Shown here: positions 1 to 8,198 of the stretch, one piece after another
Layout of the letters: each line of letters opens with the position of its first letter
Numbering within the stretch: the stretch's first letter is position 1
NCBI RefSeq assembly: GCF_004118285.1
Contig: NZ_SDHY01000003.1
Span: 372,001 to 436,000 of the forward strand
Direction of reading: 5' to 3'
Length of the DNA: 64,000 nt
DNA from: Aquirufa rosea
Lineage (GTDB): Bacteria > Bacteroidota > Bacteroidia > Cytophagales > Spirosomataceae
Program-made: the position numbers and the translations under genes
The notes under the pieces: generated by a model
What the model was told of the DNA's origin: nothing
Seen by the model: only the letters and a program-made list of their open reading frames with translations
Database searches by the model: none

Positions 1-1
1 G

Positions 2-2413
2 CAAAAAGTGATGTTGGAAGTACCTACTCAACGAGAGGAATGTTGCCACACAGGTGGAGGTATGGCTTTTGATAAATCAGGAAACTTGTTTCTAACCGTT
101 GGTAATAATACTAGTAATAGTAATTCAGACGGTTATGCACCGATTGATGAACGTCCTGGACAAGCTTATTGGGATGATCAGCGTGGAGCAGCCAATACCA
201 ACAATCTATTAGGAAAGATTTTACGTATTCACCCAGAGAAGGATGGTACTTACACCATTCCCAAAGGAAATTTATTCCCTGTAGGCACACCTAAAACTCG
301 TCCGGAGATTTATACTATGGGACACCGTAATCCATGGAGAGTCAGTGTTGACTCAAAAACAGGTTATATCTATTGGGGAGAAGTTGGACCAGATGCTTCG
401 GTAGATTCTGACCGTGGTCCAAGAGGTTATGATGAGTTTAACCAAGCTAAAGGTCCAGGATTTTTTGGCTGGCCTTATTTCATAGGGGATAACAAAGCCT
501 ATGCCGATTACAATTTTGAGAATACAAATATTGGACCACGTTTTAATCCTGAAAAGCCAATCAATGATTCACCGAATAATGATGGTTTAAAAGAATTGCC
601 TGCTGCTCAAAAGGCATTTATTTGGTATCCTTATGGAACTTCAGATGAATTCCCATTGGTAGGTGCATCAGGTAGAAGTGCTACAGGTGGTCCTGTGTAC
701 CGTCGTGCTGATTTTCCTGCCACGGCTAAACGAGCTTTCCCGTCATATTATGAGGGAAAATGGTTGATCGTTGAGTTTATGCGTGGTTGGATTATGGCCG
801 TTACGTTAGATGAAAACGGTAATTATAAATCCATGGAGCGTTTCTTGCCAAGTCAAAGTTTTGGCAGTGCTATCGATATGAAATTTAGTCCAGATGGAGA
901 TTTATATGTTTTGGAATATGGCTCTGCTTGGTTTAAGGGAAATGATAACGCAAGATTAGTGAAAATCGAATATCAAGGTGGAAACAGAAAACCTGCTGTA
1001 GAAATTAGTGCGAGTAAATTAAGTGGGGCTTCTCCATTTAAAACAAAATTATCTTCTGAAGGTACCAAAGATTATGATGGAGATAAGTTGACTTATACTT
1101 GGACCGTTAAAAAACAAGGTAAGCTTGTTAAGACTTTGCAAGGCCCATCTCCTGAATTAGCCTTAGCTGAACCTGGAAAATACCAAGTAAGTTTAAAGGC
1201 AACGGATCCTAAGGGATTGAGTAATTCGGCATCTTTAGAGGTTCAGGTGGGTAATGAATCTCCAAACGTGGATATCGTCGTGCCTAGTGGCAATAAGTCG
1301 TTCTATTTCCCGGGCCAAAAATTAGCTTATCAAGTTAAAGTAGAAGATAAAGAAGATGGTGTACTCGGAAAAGGTATTGCTCCTGAATCAGTAGCGGCTA
1401 CCATCGATTACATTGCCTCGGGATATGACCCCATTGAAATGTCTCAAAGTCACCGCAAGGCAGACAGCGATTTATTTGCTTCAGCAGGATTGAAATTAAT
1501 CAATCAAAGTGATTGTAAATCATGCCATATTGCCAATGTTCGTTCAGTGGGACCTAGCTACCAAGAAATCGCATCCAAATACAAAGGTCAAAATGTAGTT
1601 GATCAATTAGCCGCTAAGGTTATTGCAGGTGGAATGGGAGTTTGGGGAGAACATGCTATGAGTGCGCACCCTCAAATCTCTAAAGCTGATGCTAAATCCA
1701 TGGTTAATTATATTTTGAGTTTAGGTGATAAAAAAGCGAATAATAACATTCCATTGGCGGGCGAAATTGATGCTGTCGTTCCTAAGGAGCATGTGGGAAC
1801 CAAAGGAGTATTTGTAGTTCGTGCAACCTATTTGGATAAAGGAAATAATAAAATTGCCCCAGCTCAATCGGAGAAGTGGTTGTTATTACGTCATCCTGCC
1901 TTAGATCCAGAGAAAGCAGATTTACGTTTTGGAATTCAGCAGTTGATTACCCCTGCACGCGCCACTAACATGGTGGGCCAAAATCCATATATTGCTTACA
2001 AGCAATTGGATTTGACAGGAATTAAATCCATGGATATTTCTGCTTCGGCTCAAGCCCGTACCAATGCTTCTGGTGGAGTAATTGAGATTCGATTAGATTC
2101 ACCAACGGGGACCTTGATTGGAAAGACTACACCGATTGCTGTTTCTCAAGCTCCAGCATTTGGTCCTCCGCCGGCTGCTGCTAACTCTCAGCAAAAAGGA
2201 GCTCCATTAGGAACGCCAACTTCGGCTTCAGCAGCTGGAGCAGCACCTGCTGCACAAGGTGGTGGCCAAAGGAGAATGGGAGGTCCGGCACCAATCAAAG
2301 TGGATATACAGCCAGTCAATGGTACCCATGATGTGTATTTTGTTGCTGTCAATCCTCAAGCTGCGCCTCAACAAATTGTGGTTCAGATTTCAGGTATCGA
2401 AGTGAAGCAATAA
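2..2413 (+). CDS. Glucose/sorbosone dehydrogenase-like protein with PKD, cytochrome c and CBM-like domains (5' truncated)
   Basis: The reading frame is open to the left edge, so the N-terminus lies outside the window. The first ~330 visible residues are a PQQ-type glucose/sorbosone dehydrogenase beta-propeller (CCHTGG, then GHRNPWRVSVD and GEVGPDA). A PKD-like domain follows at about 335-415. A class I cytochrome c has its haem site CKSCH at visible residues ~503-507 and a likely distal Met in WGEHAMSAHP. The C-terminus resembles a CBM6-type sugar-binding domain interrupted by an Ala/Pro/Gln/Gly-rich stretch (about 2159-2290). Family members of this layout are exported and oxidise sugars, passing electrons to the haem; that role is inferred here. 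In related proteins a ThuA-like domain often precedes the propeller, which cannot be checked. A clear terminator follows the stop codon. Confidence 0.85.
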   Translation, partial: QKVMLEVPTQREECCHTGGGMAFDKSGNLFLTVGNNTSNSNSDGYAPIDERPGQAYWDDQRGAANTNNLLGKILRIHPEKDGTYTIPKGNLFPVGTPKTRPEIYTMGHRNPWRVSVDSKTGYIYWGEVGPDASVDSDRGPRGYDEFNQAKGPGFFGWPYFIGDNKAYADYNFENTNIGPRFNPEKPINDSPNNDGLKELPAAQKAFIWYPYGTSDEFPLVGASGRSATGGPVYRRADFPATAKRAFPSYYEGKWLIVEFMRGWIMAVTLDENGNYKSMERFLPSQSFGSAIDMKFSPDGDLYVLEYGSAWFKGNDNARLVKIEYQGGNRKPAVEISASKLSGASPFKTKLSSEGTKDYDGDKLTYTWTVKKQGKLVKTLQGPSPELALAEPGKYQVSLKATDPKGLSNSASLEVQVGNESPNVDIVVPSGNKSFYFPGQKLAYQVKVEDKEDGVLGKGIAPESVAATIDYIASGYDPIEMSQSHRKADSDLFASAGLKLINQSDCKSCHIANVRSVGPSYQEIASKYKGQNVVDQLAAKVIAGGMGVWGEHAMSAHPQISKADAKSMVNYILSLGDKKANNNIPLAGEIDAVVPKEHVGTKGVFVVRATYLDKGNNKIAPAQSEKWLLLRHPALDPEKADLRFGIQQLITPARATNMVGQNPYIAYKQLDLTGIKSMDISASAQARTNASGGVIEIRLDSPTGTLIGKTTPIAVSQAPAFGPPPAAANSQQKGAPLGTPTSASAAGAAPAAQGGGQRRMGGPAPIKVDIQPVNGTHDVYFVAVNPQAAPQQIVVQISGIEVKQ

Positions 2414-2433
2414 ACGTACAATAAATACAGTGA

Positions 2434-2481
2434 AATGGAGTTTTCTAGACGTATTATGCGGAAGAAAACTCCATTTTTTTA
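2434..2481 (+). terminator. Rho-independent terminator after the sorbosone dehydrogenase gene
   Basis: A perfect 13-bp stem (2434-2446 with 2463-2475) and a 16-nt loop are followed by a run of T at 2474-2480. It lies about 20 nt after the stop codon. Confidence 0.9.
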
Positions 2482-2494
2482 ATGTATTAATGCG

Positions 2495-2502
2495 TAGATT
2501 TG
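2495..2502 (+). promoter_or_regulatory. Putative -7 box for the GH105 gene
   Basis: TAGATTTG matches the Bacteroidota -7 consensus TAnnTTTG and lies 37 nt before the ATG. No convincing -33 element is seen, because the expected place falls in the T-rich end of the terminator. Confidence 0.4.
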
Positions 2503-2539
2503 CGTGTAATAGGTCTTTTCAACCTGGTAATTAATTGAT

Positions 2540-3886
2540 ATGAAATATATTTTTCTGATTGGTGGGGCAATATTCTCATTTGTATTTACGAGTTTGGCGC
2601 AAAAAAATATAACGGCTTCGTCGGATGCCAATGCGCCCTTGCATGCACTTCAGCCAGATTACACCACACCTTATGTGGTTCCAAACGAAACGCAAATCAA
2701 GGCGACAGTGGATAAGGTTTATACCTATTTAGAAAAGGCCACCCCTGCCAGTTTGATTCATAAAGCTTCTGGTGAGGGTTGGAATCCTTATCAAATTTAT
2801 TCCGATCAGTTAACTTTTGCGAAAGGGGATTTTCGACCCGTTTCATATGAGTTTGGTGTGACCTATATGGGTATGTTGGCCTTGGAAAAAATAAGTGGGG
2901 ATGCCAAATACAAGGAATATGTGTTTAAGCGTCTAAGATTTATCTTAGAAACCTTACCAAAAGCTTATCAGTATTCTCAACAAAACCCAAGTAAGACACA
3001 TGTCTTAAGTGGCTTAATTAATCCCAAGGCCTTAGATGATATAGGTGCCATGTCTATGGCCTTTTTAAAGGCTAAACGAGCTGGATTTGATGGCGATGAT
3101 TCCCTGATTACCCAAAAGGCTTTGAATTTTATTTTGAAGGAAGAACATCGCTTGCCGGATAAAACCTTAGCTCGTATGCGACCTTTACCTAATACGATTT
3201 GGCTAGATGACTTATTTATGGCCATACCAGCTTTGTTACAATTTGGAAAAGATTCCTTGAATGCGAATTGCTATAATGAAGCTGTATTTCAGTTTGAGTC
3301 TTACCAGAAACGAATGTTTAATCCCAACTTAGGATTGTTTATGCATGGGTATTTGGAGGGTTCAGAAGAGCACCCTGAATTTCATTGGGCTCGTGCTAAT
3401 GGTTGGGCTTTATTGACCAATGCTGAACTTTTAGAGTACTTGCCTGCTAATCATTCGGCACGACCAGCTTTATTGGCACAATTAAAGAAGCATTTAAAAG
3501 GTTTAATGGCACTTCAAGATGGAACGGGCTTTTGGCATCAATTAATTGACCGAAACGATTCCTATTTGGAAACTTCGGCTACTGCCATTTATACTTATGT
3601 CTTAGCAAAGGGAATTAACCAGGGTTGGTTAGATCCTAGGACATATGGCCCTGCCGCTATTTTAGGCTGGCAAGCTGTGGCGTCCAAGGTGAATGCTCAA
3701 GGACAGGTAGAGGGAACTTGTGTAGGTACCGGATTAGCATGGGATCCTGCTTTTTATTTTAACCGTCCGATTTCTCCATTTGCGGCACATGGATATGGGC
3801 CGGTGCTTTTGGCAGGTTCAGCCATGTGGGAATTGATTAAGAATCATCCCTTTGAAGTCAAAGATTCAGCCATTCATTTACGATAA
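2540..3886 (+). CDS. GH105/GH88-family unsaturated glycuronyl/rhamnogalacturonyl hydrolase
   Basis: This 448-residue protein has a signal peptide (about 1-20, ending SLAQ). Family landmarks of the YteR-type (alpha/alpha)6 barrel are visible: LDDIGAM with the likely catalytic Asp at 166/167, TIWLDDLFM at 219-227, HWARANGWAL at 282-291, and the C-terminal block DGTGFWHQLIDRND at 327-340. The family removes unsaturated galacturonic or glucuronic acid from the non-reducing end of oligosaccharides made by polysaccharide lyases. Export implies periplasmic action. The nearby kduD and GH88 genes point to the same pathway. The exact substrate (rhamnogalacturonan, ulvan or other) cannot be read from sequence. 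Confidence 0.88.
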   Translation: MKYIFLIGGAIFSFVFTSLAQKNITASSDANAPLHALQPDYTTPYVVPNETQIKATVDKVYTYLEKATPASLIHKASGEGWNPYQIYSDQLTFAKGDFRPVSYEFGVTYMGMLALEKISGDAKYKEYVFKRLRFILETLPKAYQYSQQNPSKTHVLSGLINPKALDDIGAMSMAFLKAKRAGFDGDDSLITQKALNFILKEEHRLPDKTLARMRPLPNTIWLDDLFMAIPALLQFGKDSLNANCYNEAVFQFESYQKRMFNPNLGLFMHGYLEGSEEHPEFHWARANGWALLTNAELLEYLPANHSARPALLAQLKKHLKGLMALQDGTGFWHQLIDRNDSYLETSATAIYTYVLAKGINQGWLDPRTYGPAAILGWQAVASKVNAQGQVEGTCVGTGLAWDPAFYFNRPISPFAAHGYGPVLLAGSAMWELIKNHPFEVKDSAIHLR

Positions 3887-3922
3887 AAATTAGCCCAGGC
3901 AATTTGCTTGGGCTAATTTTTT
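3886..3922. terminator. Bidirectional terminator between convergent genes
   Basis: The 12-bp stem 3886-3897 / 3909-3920 has extra inner pairs and is flanked by T on one side and A on the other. It can therefore end the GH105 gene (+) and the dioxygenase gene (-). Confidence 0.85.
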
Positions 3923-3938
3923 GGACAGAGTTTATCCC

Positions 3939-4907
3939 TCAAACTTGTATTCCCAGAAGTTTTTTGCCAAGTACACTAAGTTCAGCTACGGCTTGACTTT
4001 TTTCTTTGCCTCTTGGGTCACCCGGGAAGGCATAACCTTCTGGAGCAATTTTGTTTTTCCATGAATTGATTCGCCATTCCAATAGGGCTTTATTTTGAGG
4101 TTCCGCTGGCATCATGGAGATATATTGAGCTATACGAACTTTATCTTGAGTTAAGTTGGGACGAATCCCATGAGCTAATAAACTATTAAATATCAACAAA
4201 TCCCCTGCTTCCATTTTTACTTTTTTGAGTTCTAAGCCAGTTATATCAGGTTTAAAGCGATCTCTATCAGCAGGTTGAGTTAATTTCCAAGTATCATAGG
4301 TTCGATATAATTCTGGAATGCACTGAAATCCACCCATGTTCTCATCGGTTTGATCTACCAATGCTAATACACCCTGTACATTAACGGGTTTTGTCTCGGG
4401 ATCATAATCCCAGTGAATAAATCCTTTGAAAGGATTATTGGGCTGCACTGGAAAATTTAAGTTGCAACGATCTATGGTAACCCATAAATCCTCTGTTCCC
4501 CAAATATCCACAAAGGCATCATACACCCGTTGGCTTTGTCGGTTGGTCCACAATAAAGGATGGTTGTACATTTCTACCATGCCTGAACCTACGAGTTCTC
4601 TCATTTGCATTTCGGCTCTTGGTTCAGTATACCAAGTACTTTTGTCAAGGGGATCTTTTTCTTCAAATTCCCATATCGCTTGAGCGGTTAAAGCGGCCTG
4701 TTCTTTGGAGATAGCATTTTTTACCACGATGTATCCTTCTCTCAACCAAAATTCAAATTCTTCCTGGCTCAATGCCTTCAAGGTTTTGTTGGATTTGCCA
4801 TCATTTAATTGAGTAATACTGCTTTTCGCCAAGGATGGATTCCCAGGTATATCCCAATGGGCATTCATGGTTCCCATGGTCATCGTTGGTTGGGTAGATT
4901 CTTGCAT
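3939..4907 (-). CDS. Phytanoyl-CoA dioxygenase (PhyH) family protein
   Basis: A 322-residue soluble protein with no signal peptide. It carries the Fe(II)/2-oxoglutarate oxygenase facial triad: HWD (His165, Asp167) and His246 in LLAHGIRPN. Arg258 (KVRIAQY) is placed to bind 2-oxoglutarate. PhyH proteins hydroxylate diverse small molecules; in environmental Bacteroidota the substrates are mostly unknown. It is transcribed away from the AraC gene with 127 bp between the two starts, which makes it a candidate target of that regulator. Nothing in the sequence ties it chemically to uronate breakdown. Confidence 0.85.
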   Translation of the reverse strand: MQESTQPTMTMGTMNAHWDIPGNPSLAKSSITQLNDGKSNKTLKALSQEEFEFWLREGYIVVKNAISKEQAALTAQAIWEFEEKDPLDKSTWYTEPRAEMQMRELVGSGMVEMYNHPLLWTNRQSQRVYDAFVDIWGTEDLWVTIDRCNLNFPVQPNNPFKGFIHWDYDPETKPVNVQGVLALVDQTDENMGGFQCIPELYRTYDTWKLTQPADRDRFKPDITGLELKKVKMEAGDLLIFNSLLAHGIRPNLTQDKVRIAQYISMMPAEPQNKALLEWRINSWKNKIAPEGYAFPGDPRGKEKSQAVAELSVLGKKLLGIQV

Positions 4908-4989
4908 GTGATGATTGATTTAACATCGGCAAGATAACGTGTTACTATGTTCTTTTTTATTAAACTATTAGCCACTTTTATAACTATAT

Positions 4990-5027
4990 TGACAAATATT
5001 TAGAGAAAGCAACTCTTTATTGTCAAA
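4990..5027. promoter_or_regulatory. Inverted TTGACAA pair in the dioxygenase/AraC divergent region
   Basis: TTGACAA at 4990-4996 faces its reverse complement TTGTCAA at 5021-5027. A related TTTGACAATA occurs at 5913-5922, upstream of kduD. Such half-sites could be operator elements for the adjacent AraC regulator; this is inference from position and repetition only. Confidence 0.3.
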
Positions 5028-5034
5028 TAGGTAC

Positions 5035-5889
5035 ATGAAAGTTCAATTTGAGGCTATACAAATCAAGGAAGAAAGCTCCTTTCGAATATTGCAAACTCCC
5101 CATTTACAAGACTTTTTTCTTTGGCATTCTCATCCTGAATATGAATTGTTGTATGTCGAGGCAAATCAAGGCCCTAGAAGGGTGGGAGGTCATGCGAGTC
5201 AGTATGAGAAAAATGATTTAGTGTTTATTGGTCCTCATGTACCACATTTAAATTTTGATTATGGAGTCAAGGGGCCTTATAGTAAAATTGTGGTGCAAAT
5301 GAAAGAGGATTTTTTAGGTAAAACCTGGGCGGAAGTACCTGAATTAAAAGAGATAAAAGCCCTTTTTGCTCTTGCAAAAAATGGAGTACGTTTTGAAGGG
5401 AATAGAAAGGAAGAAATGGGACAAAGACTGATGGCTTTACCTAATTTATCCCATTTTAATCAGTTTATAGAAATACTATCTATTTTTCAGGTATTGGCCC
5501 ATGACATGAAAATTATTCATTTGAATGATTTAGCTACTTGGGAGAATCCCTCGCTCCGAGATCAGCATCGTTGGTCACGGGTAAGGTCTTTGGTGGAAAA
5601 TCATTATATGGGCCCATTATCCTTGCAAGAGGTGGCTGAGCAATGTCATTTATCCAAAGAGGCTTTTTGTCGGTATTTCAAGTCCAAAACTCAATTGACT
5701 TTCACCAATTATGTAAATCAATACCGTATTACGCAGGCAAAAAAAATGCTTTTCGAGGATCGCAGTATTGGAGATATTGCATTTGCTTGTGGTTTTGATT
5801 CTATGGCATACTTTACCAAAATTTTTAAAAGACTTATTGGAGAAAGTCCAGTTCAGTATCGAAAGCGGATGAAGGCTGTAAATAATTGA
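5035..5889 (+). CDS. AraC-family transcriptional regulator
   Basis: 284 residues from the ATG at 5035; a TTG five codons earlier is possible but less likely. The N-terminal ~110 residues look like a cupin sensor (LWHSHPEYELLYVE). The C-terminus has the two AraC helix-turn-helix motifs (LQEVAEQCHLSKEAFCRYFK and IGDIAFACGFDSMAYFTKIF) and ends with the usual SPVQYRKR. It sits between a divergent dioxygenase gene and kduD, with 45 nt to kduD, so it probably senses a sugar or uronate and controls the neighbouring genes. Confidence 0.9.
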   Translation: MKVQFEAIQIKEESSFRILQTPHLQDFFLWHSHPEYELLYVEANQGPRRVGGHASQYEKNDLVFIGPHVPHLNFDYGVKGPYSKIVVQMKEDFLGKTWAEVPELKEIKALFALAKNGVRFEGNRKEEMGQRLMALPNLSHFNQFIEILSIFQVLAHDMKIIHLNDLATWENPSLRDQHRWSRVRSLVENHYMGPLSLQEVAEQCHLSKEAFCRYFKSKTQLTFTNYVNQYRITQAKKMLFEDRSIGDIAFACGFDSMAYFTKIFKRLIGESPVQYRKRMKAVNN

Positions 5890-5934
5890 GTAATTTTTAA
5901 AAAGATTCGACTTTTGACAATAAAATAAATAAGA

Positions 5935-6690
5935 ATGTTTGATTTAAGTGGAAAATTGGCTTTAGTAACAGGCTGTAAAAGAGGTATTGGTAAAGCCATG
6001 GCTCTGGGCTTAGCTGAAGCTGGTGCTGATATTATAGGAGTTTCAGCCAACCTGGAGTTAATTGGTTCAGAGGTAGAAAAGGAGGTTCAGGCTTTGGGGA
6101 GAAATTTTAGTGCTTATCAGGCTGATTTTTCTAACCGGGAATCTTTGTACCAATTGATTAAAAATGTCAGTTTTGACTTCCCAAAAATCGATATTTTAGT
6201 AAACAATGCTGGTACTATTTTGCGAGATCCTGCGGCGGAACATTCGGATGAATATTGGGATGAGGTCTTAGAAGTGAATCTTACCTCGCAATTTATTTTA
6301 AGTCGGGAAATAGGACGAAGTATGCTCAAACAAGGTTCAGGGAAAATTATATTTACTGCTTCCTTATTAAGTTTTCAAGGGGGAATCAATGTGCCGGGCT
6401 ATGCTGCTAGTAAGGGCGGTATCGCTCGTTTGACCATGGCACTTTCTAATGAATGGGCTTCCAAAGGGATCAACGTCAATGCCATTGCACCGGGCTATAT
6501 AGCTACTGATAATACAGCTGCATTACGGGATGATCCTGATCGGAGTAGTTCTATTCTCAGCAGAATTCCGGCAGGCAGATGGGGTAGTCCGGATGACTTT
6601 AAAGGCCCTGTGGTTTTTTTAGCATCAGAGGCCTCCCAATATGTTCACGGAACTATTCTGACAGTCGATGGTGGCTGGATGGGTAGGTAG
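5935..6690 (+). CDS. kduD: 2-dehydro-3-deoxy-D-gluconate 5-dehydrogenase (KduD)
   Basis: A 251-residue short-chain dehydrogenase, full length. It shows the cofactor loop TGCKRGIG (12-19), NNAG (90-93) and the catalytic Ser143-Tyr156-Lys160. The segments INVPGYAASKGGI, NAIAPGYIATDNTAALRDDP and SRIPAGRWGSPDDFKGPVVF are characteristic of KduD. The enzyme interconverts 2,5-diketo-3-deoxygluconate and 2-keto-3-deoxygluconate in breakdown of unsaturated uronates. Its neighbours, the AraC regulator and two unsaturated glycuronyl hydrolases, support this. The usual partner KduI and the KDG kinase/aldolase are not in the window. Confidence 0.93.
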   Translation: MFDLSGKLALVTGCKRGIGKAMALGLAEAGADIIGVSANLELIGSEVEKEVQALGRNFSAYQADFSNRESLYQLIKNVSFDFPKIDILVNNAGTILRDPAAEHSDEYWDEVLEVNLTSQFILSREIGRSMLKQGSGKIIFTASLLSFQGGINVPGYAASKGGIARLTMALSNEWASKGINVNAIAPGYIATDNTAALRDDPDRSSSILSRIPAGRWGSPDDFKGPVVFLASEASQYVHGTILTVDGGWMGR

Positions 6691-6704
6691 GATGTGAATG
6701 ATGG

Positions 6705-6772
6705 ATGGTAAATTGTAAATGGTGAATTGTAAATGGTAAATGGTAAAATTATGGAGTGTAAATTATCGATTA
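6705..6772 (+). repeat. Degenerate short tandem repeat between kduD and the GH88 gene
   Basis: A run of imperfect copies of a unit like TGGTAAATTGTAAA (variants GGTGAATTGTAAAT and GGTAAATGGTAAAAT) fills the intergenic gap. It has no hairpin and no open frame of note. It is most simply a slipped-strand repeat that could vary in copy number upstream of the hydrolase. Confidence 0.7.
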
Positions 6773-6835
6773 TAAATTTTGGAATATGAGCGCAATAATT
6801 CGGATGCGAATATCTTTGGAACAAATTACAAACCT

Positions 6836-8008
6836 ATGAAACATGTCTTTTTAATCTTTTGCTTTATCAGCACAGGACTTTTTGCCCAGAAAATTGATGT
6901 AAATAAACAATTTGCTTTGGCAGCTCAACAATACCAACGCATGTTGGCTGATCACCCAGATACCAGTACCACGGTACACTCCGCACGTCCAGATGGGACT
7001 TATCGAAATATGCCTTCGAGTTGGTGGTGCTCCGGATTTTTCCCAGGTAGCTTATGGTTGATTTATGAAAAGACCAAAGATCCTCAGTGGGAGAAAGCGG
7101 CTAGATTATGGACAGCTGCCGTCAAAAAAGAGCAGTTTAATACAGGTACGCATGACCTTGGATTCATGATGTTTGATTCCTTTGGCAATCAGTTACGTCT
7201 AACCAAAGATCCACAGGCAAAGCAAGTGTTGATTCAATCAGCTAAATCATTGTCCACACGATTTAACCCCAATATTGGATTGATTAAATCTTGGAATAGT
7301 TTCAAAGGAGGATTTAAGTACCCCGTGATCATTGACAATATGATGAATTTGGAATTATTGTTTTGGGCTAGTCGCGAAACAGGCGATAAGCGCTTTCATG
7401 ATATTGCCATTACTCATGCTGATAATACCATCAAAAACCATTTTAGGCCTGATTATTCGAGTTATCACGTGATACTTTATGATGAGGAAGGAAAGGTTTT
7501 AGCGAAGAAACAACATCAGGGTTATCAAGATGAGTCAACTTGGACACGAGGACATGCTTGGGCTATTTATGGCTATACGGTGATGTACCGTGAAACCAAG
7601 AATAAAAAGTACTTGGATTTTGCCCAAAAAATTGCTGATTTTTATTTGAATCATCCGAATCTGCCAGCTGATAAAATACCTTATTGGGACTTTTATGCGC
7701 CGAATATTCCAAATGAAGAGCGCGATGCTTCGGCAGGAGCCATCACTGCCTCGGCTTTATTGGAGCTAAGTACTTATTCGGGTGTTAAAGGTAAGCGTTA
7801 TTATCAAGATGCGGTTACTATGTTGAACGCATTGTCTAGTCCTGCTTATCGTGCTGCATTGGGTGAGAATAATAATTTTTTGATCAAGCATTGTGTGGGC
7901 GCTAAGTCATTGAATTCGGAAATCGATGTGCCCCTGGTTTATGCGGATTATTACTACCTAGAAGGCTTGTTGCGCTATGAAGCTTTGAGCAAGAAAAACA
8001 AAAAGTAG
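6836..8008 (+). CDS. GH88 unsaturated glucuronyl hydrolase
   Basis: The start at 6836 is chosen because it gives a clean signal peptide (about 1-18, ending LFAQ); a longer frame begins 57 nt earlier without ATG support. The 390-residue product has the GH88 hallmarks: Asp107 in THDLGF and Asp167 in IIDNMMN, matching the two catalytic Asp of Bacillus UGL (spacing 60), and STWTRGHAWAIYG at 235-247. It hydrolyses the glycosidic bond of unsaturated glucuronyl oligosaccharides, releasing the unsaturated sugar that feeds, after isomerisation, into KduD chemistry. It lies downstream of kduD across a repeat region, so cotranscription is possible but not certain. Confidence 0.9.
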   Translation: MKHVFLIFCFISTGLFAQKIDVNKQFALAAQQYQRMLADHPDTSTTVHSARPDGTYRNMPSSWWCSGFFPGSLWLIYEKTKDPQWEKAARLWTAAVKKEQFNTGTHDLGFMMFDSFGNQLRLTKDPQAKQVLIQSAKSLSTRFNPNIGLIKSWNSFKGGFKYPVIIDNMMNLELLFWASRETGDKRFHDIAITHADNTIKNHFRPDYSSYHVILYDEEGKVLAKKQHQGYQDESTWTRGHAWAIYGYTVMYRETKNKKYLDFAQKIADFYLNHPNLPADKIPYWDFYAPNIPNEERDASAGAITASALLELSTYSGVKGKRYYQDAVTMLNALSSPAYRAALGENNNFLIKHCVGAKSLNSEIDVPLVYADYYYLEGLLRYEALSKKNKK

Positions 8009-8026
8009 AAGTTAATTTATCAATTT

Positions 8027-8064
8027 AAGGGGAGTGCAAGCGAAGCACTTGTGTTCCCTTTTTG
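8027..8064 (+). terminator. Probable terminator after the GH88 gene
   Basis: AAGGGG at 8027-8032 pairs with the CCCTT region at 8055-8060, around an inner hairpin AGTGC/GCACT (8033-8037 / 8045-8049). A short T run follows. The stem is interrupted by a bulge, so this is less certain than the other terminators. Confidence 0.55.
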
Positions 8065-8166
8065 ATTTTAAGTAGATTTTATTGGACGCTCTTTGGAGCG
8101 GAGTCAAACAGCTCGAATAATCGCCAAGCATTCGCAATTTGATTAGTCGGTTTTTGTTTTAATTTG

Positions 8167-8174
8167 TACCTTTG
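8167..8174 (+). promoter_or_regulatory. Putative -7 box for purH
   Basis: TACCTTTG matches TAnnTTTG exactly, 24 nt before the purH ATG. A correctly spaced -33 TTTG is not evident. Confidence 0.5.
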
Positions 8175-8198
8175 TGGCTTCATTTATTTCCAAGCCTC

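Noticed and set aside
8087-8100. CGCTC/GAGCG hairpin between the GH88 gene and purH
   Set aside because: Only 5 bp, no T run and no partner copy; too weak to call as a terminator or repeat family.
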